This document shows, one piece after another, positions 37,641 through 49,313 of a stretch of 64,000 nucleotides of DNA (positions are counted from its first letter, which is position 1; every line of letters starts with the position of its first letter). The notes beneath the pieces are model-generated. The model saw only the letters and a program-made list of their open reading frames with translations, had not been told where the DNA came from and ran no database searches. Source of the DNA: Cenococcum geophilum 1.58 (taxonomy: Eukaryota; Ascomycota; Dothideomycetes; Gloniales; Gloniaceae); assembly GCA_001692895.1 (NCBI GenBank), contig KV748185.1, positions 1,054,001-1,118,000 on the forward strand, read 5' to 3'. Both the position numbers and the translations under genes were made by a program.

Positions 37641-38260
37641 GCTCTAATAAGACTATATAAACATTTAAAAGAGGAGGATATTTATCTTAAATATTCTTTT
37701 AATTAAATCCTAGTCTTTTATTTAACTAGTTCCCGCTATAAGGTAGCCCCTATAGCTTACTAAATAAAGCCCTAGAGCCTTAATAGCTGCTTTAACCTCT
37801 AAGCGTGTATTAGTAATACTACCTTTAGACCTACTAGTAGCTCTACTAAGATATATAAAGAAACTAAGCGTAAAGGTATAAGAGGCCTAGTAGTTGCTAA
37901 GGATATAAACCGCTTAAAGATTAGTATAGTTTAAATAATAGATAACTGTACTATGAACTAAATTATAAACTACGCAGTATATACTACCTCTATTTCCTAT
38001 AGTAAGAGTCTTTACCTTACCTAAATATAAAGGAGGAGGTTTTAATTATAATAAATTCTATTAACTTATTAAAAGCCTTAAAGAAACTATAATATAGTAA
38101 AGTAATATTATTATAAGCTAGAATAGTATTATTAAAAGTATTAGAAATAAACTAGTAGATATTAAATTAAAATAGTAAAGCCTTAAAAAGTAAAATACTA
38201 AACTTTAGAAAGCTATTTAGTCCTTATAAGTATAACTAAATACTTTTTTATCCCTAATAT
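37641..38260 (+). mobile_element. Right-arm LINE, 5' end and start of ORF1
   Basis: Plus-strand inverted counterpart of 36272-35690. It begins in the 5' leader (aaaagaggaggatattt near 37670) and runs into ORF1. It is interrupted by Copia at the exact AATAT duplication (38256-38260 and 44468-44472). The left arm preserves the uninterrupted target near 35670, which confirms the insertion. Confidence 0.85.
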
Positions 38261-38441
38261 TATTGGTAACACAGGTAAAATCACCAATACTACTCAAGTA
38301 GATACAGTGATGGAAAAGCTTAATTGATTTATAGGAATAAGGAAAGGGGTGAGGAACTTAAGGTTCCTCACCACGCTAGCGCCACGTCGACACGTGACGG
38401 CAATATGCTTCATACGACGGCAACTTGCCTTATTCCCAACA
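38261..38441 (-). repeat. Copia 3' LTR
   Basis: 181 bp from TATTGGTAACACAGG (RIP form of TGTT) to CCCAACA. Partner at 44287-44467, the same length. An A/G-rich tract on the minus strand just inside (38448-38460) is the likely polypurine tract. Confidence 0.93.
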
Positions 38442-38712
38442 CTGGCAACTCTTCTTTTTATGGTTGCTATATATATATATACAAACAGACAGTATACAAT
38501 AATACCAGACAATATATAACAAAACCAAACAATATACGACAATGCGGTAGTTGGCAGAATTTGGTAAATAACGCGAAGACGGGTGGGTTGCTAAGGCGCT
38601 AGTAGTAAGTAAGCCAATGGCGATTTTCCATGCCGGGTATAGAAAATCCTAATTAGTTGGCAGAAGTCTACACCGCCACCTAAATTAATTAGGCGTAGCG
38701 CTCTTAGCAAAG

Positions 38713-38753
38713 ATCTAACTAATTAGATAACTTTAACCGGCGGTTAAAGTTCT
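38713..38753. repeat. Shared palindromic module, copy C
   Basis: Same block as 240-281 and 14895-14936, with palindrome AACTTTAACC-ggc-GGTTAAAGTT. It lies about 270 bp inside Copia from the 3' LTR. Upstream, 38622-38650 holds a second palindrome-like sequence (gattttc ... gaaaatc around gccgggta) that recurs near 170-185. Confidence 0.85.
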
Positions 38754-41700
38754 ATAAGATCTTAACTTCTCTAAATTTCCCTCTTAACCTAACCTTTAAC
38801 TTATATACGTAGAGTATTTATATTAACAAACGTCTCTAGTGCCTTATTTAGGTTTGCCTTTGTTATTACATCTACTAGGTTATCTTAGCTATTAATCTAT
38901 TAGATCTTAAAGAGTTCTTAACGCTTATAGGACTGCCAAAGTGCTATAATATTAATTATAAGACGCTTCTCCTTTGTAGTACTAAGCTTAACTAAATACT
39001 CGTAGAGGAAATATAAGTCGGTGTATATAATTATAGGGATAGCGGGAAGTTTAAGCCGGTCTATAATTATCTTAAGGGTAGTTCTAATTGCAATTGCTAT
39101 ATTAACTCCGCCGACTATTCCATATATCTCTAACGCTAGAACGCTTTAAGTAATACGCTTACTCTTAGTTAAGCTCTAATAGATAAGGTTACCGTAAATT
39201 ATAAAGTTATTCTCTCTAGTAGATTTATTTGTAATAATAATCTTATATCCTAGCTAGAAGCTAAAATCTTTATTATTTATAAACGATCTATTAACGAATA
39301 CGAAGAGCTTGGCGGTAGGAAGATTAATAGGTATATAGAGTAGTCCCCTATTAAGATAGTTCATTTGCTAGAAAAGACGCTTATTTAGGGCAAGAATATT
39401 ATCCTTAGTTAGTTCCTAGTATTAAGCGGCAATAGAGAGATTAAAGAAAGCCTTAGGTTAACAGATAGAAGCTATATAAGCTCCGCGAGCGTATTACTCC
39501 ATATATTCTTACTTTGGAGAATTAACATTAATAACGTTAATCTTCTTACCTTAACCCTTTTAGCGTAGAGCAATGGAGCCCTTATTTAGGGAGAGGATAT
39601 ATCTATTAAAGAGTAATAGTGTTACTAAGTCAAGTCTTTCCTTTAGCTTTACTATAAGATTTACCTTTACTAGCTTATCTTCTTTAAGAGCTAAGAATTG
39701 GTCGTCTCTTAAGATAATTATATTATCTGTTTATATGCCAACGATTCTAAATAGAGTTCCTATAGTTATAATAAGGAAGCAGGGATTAAATATAGAAGTA
39801 GTTATTAAAAGCTTCTCCTTGTGGTGCTTACTGTAGGTAGCCTACTAATAAGTTCCTACCTCTGCGATTCTATATAATAGCTTAAGTATAACCATAATCG
39901 TATCCTTAGGATATTGGTGGCGAATTTACTCTAGAAGGTATGTTAGTATTAAGCGCTAAAGGCGCGTCTCTAATTAGGTGTAGGCTTAAGTAATATCTTA
40001 TAGATAAACCGCCATCCTATTCTTTATTAAGGAGGGAGCTAGCGTAATAATAACTTGTTAACTAGCTTATTAAATTATAGGGAATTATATAAGAATTACT
40101 TCCTTACCGTTATTATTATAACTTTAAATAACTAGCCTTAACTTCTTAAATAGGGTATTGGTAGCTTTACCTTTAATCTTATTAACTATTCTTAACTTAA
40201 ATATACAGACTCTATTAAACTTAGTAGGGTTATATTTCTTAAATTTAAAGACTCCTCTTGTAATAAGACCGTTAATCTCCTACTTATTAAATGCTTAGAA
40301 AAAAGCTTCTGGAGTTATAATACAGCCTTCCTTTTAGAGCTGTTTTGCGAGTTTAAAGTTAGCCTTCTCTTTAGCTATTATAAAGGCTATTAATAGTTTA
40401 TCTCTATTCTTAATAGCGGTAACAAATTGCTCTTTAAAATTAATAAGATATTAGTAATTTTGTGATCCCTTTAGACGACCTCTACCGCGTTATAGTTGCG
40501 GTACGTCTACTATAATTATATTAGAATCACCTTCACCTTCTAGAGTATATTAATTGTGGTTCTCCTTTAGGGTATCCTTTGGGGTATCCTATAAAGGCTT
40601 AGAGCTATTATCCCTATAGTAGGGCTTAATAATAGTTAAGTGGAATTAAGTAGGTCTATAGGGCATCTAAAGAGTATAAGTTTAACTATTAATTGCAATA
40701 AGTTTATATAGGCCTAACTATTTTCCCTTTTTACGCCATACGCGTACCTTTGATTAGAGTGGCAGATTAAGCGTAGTTAAGGTATTTAGGCCATTTCTTA
40801 TTTCTAGTACGTTGTTAACCTAGTGCGTGGCGTAAAGACGTCGCACCTCCTTTATTGCCTTATAAATAGCCTTAGCTTATTACGCAATAGAGGGAAATAG
40901 TAGAGAATTATTAGTTATTTAAGGGTAGGCGCTAAAGACTAGTAACGTAGGTATAAGCCTATCTGGGCTAGCGGTATTATTAATAGCCTTAATAGCCATC
41001 TATAGAATAAGCTCTTTACTAGCACCCTTTAGTTTTAAAGAAATAATCTTATATACGCGGCGTAATAGAGTATAATATTATTCTACTTTTCTAATACTAT
41101 TATATGCCTTAACGGGGACTTCCTTAACCTTAATTGTTATTGCCTTTACCTATTATTAAAACTCCGTAGATAAGAAGTTCTTTCCTATATTATAAATAAT
41201 TTAATTAGGGGGTCCTAGGTAGATATTAATCTAGTATAATTAAAGAGTATCCTATACGTTCTTAGCTAATATATCTTTTAAAAAGCGTGCGGCTTAGAAG
41301 GAGGTTAAGAAGTTAATAACTTAGAGTACTAGCTTGCCGCTAAGATATATAACATCTATAATAATGCAGAAGTTAAAGTTATAGTCATCTTTAAAAGTAA
41401 ACTTAAATCGGCCAGGGGACTTCTGGTTTATTTAGTAGTAGTAATAGTACTTTATAAGATGTTTAATTACTTTAAGCTTAACTTTATAACCTACTTACTA
41501 AAGGACCCTAAGTAATTAGTAAACAGATAGGTAGCTAAAACAACGGTATAGTTAACGTAACTCTAACTTAGTTAGGTGGCTTTAAGCAACGCTCCTTTCT
41601 AGCTATTAAAGGAGCAACTAAGGGTAACCCTACTTGTGTATAACGGGCACCTAATTATCTTCCTAGACAAGTATATTCTTAAGGTTGTTAAGCTTAACAC

Positions 41701-43910
41701 CTAATTTATTTATATCTTAAATGCAGAATAAGAATGGGGTGTTTGTGGGAATAATATAGAAAGTAATATATCCTAACGGGGTTTAGACCTTAATTGTGCT
41801 AAGAAAGATTGTAGTACCCTTGCTAAAGCGAATTGTATATTAGCCTGCTGTTAATTAGTTAATCTAAATAGAGCTATTAAGCTGCTAAAGAGCTCGAACT
41901 TAAGGCTCTCCTACTATAAATACTCCTGTGGCTCTAGTATTTAGTATAATACTATAGAAGACGTTTGCCGAGTATCTGTTGTTAAAGGAAAACGCGGAAC
42001 TTTCCTTTAGCTTATTAAAGATATCTAACTTTATAATAGAATAGAGCGTAGATTAGTTATTAAGGATAGCAACGGTTTATGTGCCATTTACCTTACTATA
42101 CTTAGTAAAGTATTGGTTAGGAGAGTAGTCCTTAATTTCTATATCCATAAGGAGCTATTTGGCCTCGTTAACCTTACCCTTAAGATCTTCTTTACCTTTA
42201 TATTAAACCAGGAAGTTTTAGAAGTAGGCCGTAGTAACTTCTTAGTTTTTAACATTTTGTGCGCTTTAGCAAAACCTATTATATGCCTCCTTTCGTCTAT
42301 TAAGAGGGTGTCTAATTAACTAGTAATTTAGCTTCTTATAAACATAGCACTTCTTCTAATAATTGTTCCGGAGTGAACCTTTATAAGGGCCTCTATAATT
42401 GCCTTATGGTTAACATTAATTATACCCTCTACCGTATCCCCTACTACGTCTACTATATATTTAATTAGTCCAGTTATAATTATATTAGTCAGCCGGGTTA
42501 ATTAAGGTAGGTTAGAGTTGGGTATTAAATTGCTGTACTTCTTAAGAGTATAGGGCGGTGTTAATAGTGGATCTTAATTAAGCATATACTCCTTTATAAG
42601 TACTTACAGGATTAAAGAGAGTAAGGTTGTATTCTTTAACATCTTAGCATACACTAATAACTTAATTACGTAGGCTAAAGTCCTCTTAATATAATTCGGA
42701 TAAACCACGTTAAATTATTTAAAGTTAATTAAAGAGCTTTTAAAGGTAATTAAGCTAAGAGACACCTGGGTTTATAGCAATAATTCTTAAAAAGGTAGTC
42801 TCTCTCTACTCCAATATATACTACTGCTTATTCTCTTCTATTTCGAAGTAGCATCTTGTCTCATATATTATTCAGTTAAAATTATATCCTTTTCCTACTA
42901 AGCAATTATAGTAGAAGGTACTAGCGCGGCCCTTAAGTATAACGGAATAGGCGTTATAATATTAGTTAGGTTCCAGTTTAACCTTCTAGCAGCAGTTATA
43001 AAAAATGCGCAGCTTTAAATTAAGGATATTATATAGTTCCCTGCTAAACTTCTTCTCCTAGTCTAAATAGAGCTTTGTAAGCTCTATAAGCATTTTTAAA
43101 ATACCTTTAGGCGGTATTAGGCCACGTTAAGGTTGCATTGGAGATTAAGGTAGGGATTGCTTTATAGGCTGTAGTAGAGATATAGATCTTAATGGGACAC
43201 GGCGTGGCACCTAATCTTACTATTATAGATTTTAAAGGTTATTAAACCGCGAAGCAAGGGGATCTTATGCTTACTTAGGTTAATGGGCAGTAGTTAAATC
43301 TATAGGTTAAATTGGTAGAAGCAATGGATACGGAACGTAAGAACTCGTGCTTAAAGTAGTGGAATTAGAACGCGTCTTTATTGGTATATTGTTTAGATTC
43401 TATTATAAGTTAAGCTTCTTCTTAGTGCGTAGTTAGTGCTTAACCTCTTATAGAGTCCATTCGTGCTCTTCTTTTGCGTTAATAACTTGGTCCTAAATAT
43501 TGTCTCTAATAGCGCTCCTATCTATAGGGACAAATACTCTATTCTTTTAAAGGAAGTTACGGAAGTTTTATAGAATATCCTTATTTACGGGAGCCTATAT
43601 TTCCTTTATCTATTTAATAAAGTCCTCCTTTATACAACACTATAGCTTAAAGTCTTTATATTCGCTGTCCTTATAGTTTACTATACGGTATAATAGGAAT
43701 CCGTTTAGGTCCTATTGCTTGGCGGTTATAGGGTCGATGTCTCTATTCCATATCTTTAGGTTAATGTCGTTCTTATACTTCTTTAGGTAGGTTAATGCTA
43801 TAATAGAAGTAGAATTAATGGGGTGTCGTACGTCGAAGGTAGGTAGGGTTTTCGGCTTTATAGGATCTCGTAGGTTTACTATTAAGAGGTAGGCAATTCA
43901 AGATATTATT

Positions 43911-44092
43911 TGACGCGTTTTGGACGTTAACTTAGGACCCTAGGTTTAGTAATACTTCTAACCTAAAGTACTTAACTAAATCTTCGTATGCGTAGTTGTT
44001 TGACGCGTTTTAGACGTTAATTTTAGGACCTTAGGTTTAGTAACACTTCTAACCTAAAGTACTTAACCAAATCTTCGTAAATGTAGTTGTTC
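43911..44092. repeat. 90-bp tandem duplication in Copia 5' leader
   Basis: Two adjacent units, 43911-44000 and 44001-44092, each starting tgacgcgttt and containing gacgttaa, aggtttagtaa and taacctaaagtacttaac. They lie between the 5' LTR and gag on the minus strand. A third partial unit may follow (tgcgtaatggacgcaac at 44093). Confidence 0.9.
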
Positions 44093-44286
44093 TGCGTAAT
44101 GGACGCAACTTAGTATCTCCTAGTACTCAGTAACACTTCTGTTACTAGTTTTCCGCAAGTCTAAGGTAGCATAGTATCGCCGGGATCCATTCCATATAAG
44201 CGCATATAGCACCCCTGCACGAGACTGTCTCTTCTGTTAATAACCTTACTATTCTATAGTTGACTGTATATTCAACCACTAATCAG

Positions 44287-44467
44287 TATTAATAATACAG
44301 GTGAAATCACTAATACTACTCGAGTAGATATAGTAATGGAAAAGCTTGATTGATTTATAGGAATAAGGAAAGGGGTAAGGAACTTAAGGTTCCTCACCAC
44401 GCTAGCGCCACGTTGACACGTGACGGCAATATGCTTCATGCGACGGCAACTTGCCTCATTCCCGACA
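44287..44467 (-). repeat. Copia 5' LTR
   Basis: 181 bp from TATTAATAATACAGG to CCCGACA. On the element's own strand it starts TGTCGGG, a canonical TG. Few differences from 38261-38441, mostly transitions. Confidence 0.93.
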
Positions 44468-47400
44468 AATATAATTATAGGCAACGGTAGTAGCTAGTAG
44501 AGGTATAGTAGGGCTAGAGATAACTTTACTATAAATAATAAACGCTAGAAACTCTAAGAAACTTAATTAGTAGTTAGTAATAGATATTAGCTAAGTAGGT
44601 TTAAAGGTAATAGAGAAAGTAGCTACTACTAAAGTAGTAAAGTAAACTATTATATAAGGTATAAAGGAGGTTAATAGGCTTATAGGAGCTATACTTAAGG
44701 ACTTCCGCGTATAGCGAATAAGCAATAGTGTAAGTATTATTAGATTTTTAGTAGAAAAAGATAAAGAAGTAGTGTTTAGGTAGATAACTGCTTAATAGCT
44801 TAAACTATATATCCCTAGGGTAAGGCTTATTAGACTTAAGTGGTATATAGTTAAGGCGGACTAGGTTAAAGTACCTTTAGTAATAAATATTAATAGCGGA
44901 AAAGTAAGTAAATTAGCTATAGAGTGCTTTAGGATAGAGAATGGCGTAAAGGTATATATAATAAAATAGCTTAAATAACTAAGGCCGCGCGGCTAGCATA
45001 TATTAGTAATTATTAAAGTAGTAATAAAGAAGGATATAGGGAAGCTGCTTATATTAAACAACGTATTATTTAGGGGAAGTATAATTATTATATTACTATT
45101 TAAGGAGAAACGTACCCTTATAGTATGCTATAAATATAAAAGGTTTAAATATAGGGCTAGAGACTATATATAACCTAATATATATAAAATATATAGACGG
45201 GAAGGCTATCTTTAGTATAAAATAGTTAACCTATACTATATAAACTATTAGGGTTTTTATTAAGCCTTATACTATAAATACCTAGTATATAGAAAAGAGA
45301 TGGATAGGATTTTTATATAACAGCGCTATAAATAAAGAACTTTAGATTATTTAGGCGAATATAAGGAAATATAGGGAAGCGTAGTATGCGCTATATAATA
45401 ATAAAACGCTAGTAGACTTTTACTTTATTTTAGGCTAGGAGCCTTACTACTTTCTTTTAAATAGGGAAGTAGTACTAGCTAGCTTAAACCCCTAGTAAAT
45501 AAGGTTTGTCTTAATAGGTAAAAAGTAGTAGTATCCCCTAGTTAGGTTATATATCTAGGCATTTAAAGAGCTAGCAGCTATATAGCTATAGGTAAATTTA
45601 GTAAATATTATAGCGGTAGTGGCGTATATTAGCTAAAGAAGATTTATAATTATATTAGTATATATTCTAAATAAATACTTAAAAAGAACTAAGAAAGAGA
45701 ACCTAGAGGAGCTCTTTAGTAGGCTAGAGATAATTAATAGTCTAATTTAGGGTAAACTACTACGCGACCCTTATACTAAGGTAGTAATTATAGGCGACTT
45801 TAATTAGTATAACCCACTATAGAAAGGAAGCTATATTAGTACTATATTAACGTAAAAGGAAAGTGCGCTAATTATTAACTTTATAGCGAACTGATTACTC
45901 TAGAGCCTACTTTTAGTAAAAGTACCTATATTTAAGAGCAACGCGGGGTAAATATCTATAATTAACCTTATACTTATAACTTTAGGCCTAGTAAGTAAAC
46001 TAATAAAGTGCGCTATTTAGGAATATAAGTACGGGTTAGACTATAGATCTATTTATACTAGCTTTTAGATTAATATAGATATGTAAAAGAGCTAGGAGAA
46101 GCTACTTATTAAAAATATAAACTAGGATAAGATTTAAGAAAACGTAAAGTAATAAAAAGAGATAAAATTCCCTATAGAAGATATAGACGAAATAGTTAAC
46201 TACCTTAATAGGTAAGTTAATAAAGCCCTTAAAGCATACTGCTAGCGGGCTAAGCTATTACTATATATAAAAAGATAGTAGAATAAAGGTCTTATAACGC
46301 TAAGGAAGTTATATATATATTAAAGGAATAGAAATAGCGTAATACGGAGGTAAGAAAGGGACGATTTAGAGCTATATAATATTATTGTAAGAGTAAAAAA
46401 GCTCTTTTATAGGACTATTTAGTAGTATAGGAAGCTCTATTAAAACGAATTCCTTAATAATAGTAATAATATATAAAAAGCGTTAAAATACCTTAATCCG
46501 TAGGCTATATCCGCGTTTACTAAAATACTATTAATTAAGAAGGCTAAAGGATAGGGAAAGGTTATTATAGAGAACTATAATATTATAAGAGAACTACTCT
46601 AAGCATTCTTTTTAGTCCTGCTACTATGCAAATAAGAGGAGAATACTATGGCTAGCTATAACTAACTACTATAAGAGCCTATCGCCAAATATAAGGTTAA
46701 GGTAGTAGTATTTAGGGCTAGCCTAGATAAGGCCCCTAAAAGGGACGGCCTACTAGCTAGGGTATAGTAAGAACTATAGCCTATACTAAGCGGTAAGATT
46801 ACTACTCTTTTTACTAAATTACTTAAAATAGGAAAAGAACTATATAAATAGAAGGTAGTAAAGATTATACCGCTATAAAAGCCGAAGTAGGGGGATTATA
46901 CGGTAGTAAATAACTATAGGCCAATCTCCCTCTTTTTAACGCTAGGGAAAGTATTTAAATTACTAGTAGTAGAGAGAATAGTATACCTAGTAGAGGAATA
47001 TAGCTTACTATTTAAGATATACTTTAGAGCTAAAAAGTAAAGGTTAATAATATATACACTATTATACCTCTATAAGGATGTATTTAGAGCGTAAAGAGGA
47101 AAGAAGATACTATTTCTAGTATTATTTAATATTAAGGGTATATATAATAATATAGCTATAAAGCTAGAAATTAGAAGATTATAGTAGTAATAAATACTTT
47201 AGATAATTATATAATAGGTATAAGACTTTTATATAAACTATTAAGCTTATATCCTAGTTAATAGATATATATTAAAGGTATAAATACTTTTATAGGCGGG
47301 TTTTCTGTAAATATTAGCACTAGCCCTAATACTCTTTCTATTCTTTAATGTGGATCTTATATAAAGCGTACCTAGAAATAGCAGCTCTATAGCCTTTATT

Positions 47401-49096
47401 AATAACTATTTAATATAGGTTATAGGCCCTATAGTAAAAAAAAAAACACGTAAATTATTTAGGGTAAGATTATATTAATGCTTAAGAAGTAGGAGAGGAC
47501 TAGTAGAGCTTAATTTAAAGTAAAGAAAATATTATTTATTTACCTTACTAAATATAAAGAAGTAGGTAGGGATACTATTACGCCGCTCTAATTTAAAGGA
47601 AAAGGAATTCCCTTAATATAGAATATTAAAATCCTTAGGGTAATTCTTAATAAGGAGCTAAGGTTTAAGATATATCTAGTAAATAAGGCGGGTAAGGCTA
47701 CTAAGGTAGCGCTAGTGTTACGTAAATTAAAGGGACTGCAGCCTAAGAGTGTTAAGTAGCTAGCTAAGAGTTTGGTCCTACTAGTAATAGACTATATATT
47801 ACTAATATAATACCCACTTATAATATAAGAGCTAATATAGCTCCTTTAGTAGGCATAGAGGATTATAGTATAAGTAATTATTAAAGGGTTCCATACTATT
47901 ACTTTATTAATAGTAGAGGTAAAAGCTAGCTTACTCCCTTTTAAATAAAGGCTATATAACTAGGCTATTACGTTCTGGGTATTAATCTATAAACTAGGTA
48001 AATTATACCCTTATTAAATAATTTAAAGATAGAGGCTCTATAGATAGTATAGGTCGCCGCTTTAAAGGATAGTAAAGATATATAAGGATGTCTAGGTAAA
48101 TAGGGTGTTAGAAATTAAACTATATATATACCTACTATAGGTAGCTAAGCCTAATATAGTAATATATAAGGATAAAGAATATACTTAAGCTATTATTAAA
48201 GACTATAAGCTAGGGTAGGTTAATATATACGTTAATATATTAGTGCATAATAGTAGGGTAAAAGTTAGCGTGTATGCTATACTATCTAAAGCAACACTTT
48301 AAAAAATAGTAGTAAGCTTTAATTAAGCCGACGCCTACCTTATAGAGCTTTTAGTAATTAGTAAGGCAGCTAACTAGCTATAAAACCCTATATATACAGC
48401 TATTAACTAAGTAGGTTTTTTAATACCTGCTTCTAGTATAAGAATATTCTCTAACTTATAATTAGTATTACTATTAGTATAGAGCTAGAGGGCTAGAGCC
48501 TACTAGGAAATAGTTATAAAGATTTTAAAAAAGCTTTAGCTAAATAATATTACGCTATACTAGATTCTAGGCTATTTAGAATTTATAGGAAATAAGAAGG
48601 CTAATAAGCTTACTAAAGTAGTAATAAGACTAGAGAGTAAGAAGCTACTATAGAGAGACGGCCTTCTATAGTACCTTATAACGTAAGCCTTAAAAAAAGC
48701 TAAGATAATATTAGGACTACTTTTAGCGAGAAGATCTAATATAGGTAAATTTATAAGAAAAATTAACGCAGTACTTTACCTTAAAAAGGCTGTAGGATTA
48801 TACTAGCAGCTAATTAGCTTTAAAGCTACTATCCTTATATAGCTATAAACCGGCAAGTTATTTCTAAAGGAATATCTCTATAAAATTAATATATTAGAGA
48901 TAGCGGTATATAACTGCGGGCTTATAGAATTAATATAGCACTTCCTCTTCTCTTATAGGAGGTAGGTATAGTAGAGGATTAAACTAAGAGAGTAGTATAA
49001 AAATTAATTTGGGGATCTACTATATATATTAGGAGGCTACTTACGTAGACAAAAAGGAGGTAGGAATATTAACGGCCTAATTAAGCGCTAGAAGCC
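44468..49096 (+). mobile_element. Right-arm LINE, main body (ORF1 end, endonuclease, RT, RNase H)
   Basis: Plus-strand Tad-type LINE. The ORF1 end has two cysteine-knuckle-like blocks at about 45120-45260. AP endonuclease spans about 45340-46060, with IIGDFN at about 45790 and LDYRSI at about 46038 (cf. SDHRLI). Reverse transcriptase runs about 46480-47450, with NNYRPISL near 46910 and LFLFFNVDLI near 47325. RNase H is at about 48150-48600. Many TAG/TAA of RIP type interrupt the frame, but long stretches stay in one frame. Ends at the Gypsy-3 duplication (aagcc 49092-49096, aagct 57969-57973). Confidence 0.88.
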
Positions 49097-49313
49097 TGTA
49101 AGGGATATTATTGCAGACACCTTAGGTTGCCCTTAGGATAACCCCCGGACGCCCCTTGGATAGTTGCTGGTTACGTACCGGAGGCACGTGCCTATAGTAT
49201 ATAGTCTCTATAATTCTAGAGGTCTTACCTCCTTAAGGATTTATCTCTCTTACTAATCTATCCTATTCCATAATCGTGTCCTTATAGCCTCCTATCTACA
49301 AGATCCCCTTATA
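49097..49313 (+). repeat. Gypsy-3 5' LTR
   Basis: 217 bp with tips TGTAAGGG and CCCTTATA. The sequence directly after it, tttaaatcctt, is identical to that after the Gypsy-0 5' LTR and is the likely primer-binding region. Confidence 0.93.

Larger units (their letters stand above)
38261..44467 (-). mobile_element. Copia: complete-length Ty1/Copia fossil
   Basis: A 6207-bp element on the minus strand with two 181-bp LTRs and an exact AATAT duplication. Copia-type order, by position: gag about 43860-42800, integrase about 42200-41200, RT about 40400-39600 and RNase H about 39330-38990. The last is recognised by the WSLTKSKRITRSVLALE-like block near 39190-39140. The 5' leader holds a 90-bp tandem repeat and the 3' region holds the shared palindromic module. 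Structurally whole, with many RIP-type breaks. Short plus-strand open frames inside it (38324, 39573, 42113) are by-products. Confidence 0.92.

Noticed and set aside
39573-39836. 87-codon plus-strand frame inside Copia
   Set aside because: Antisense shadow of the Copia reverse transcriptase; RIP leaves fewer stops on the antisense frame here.
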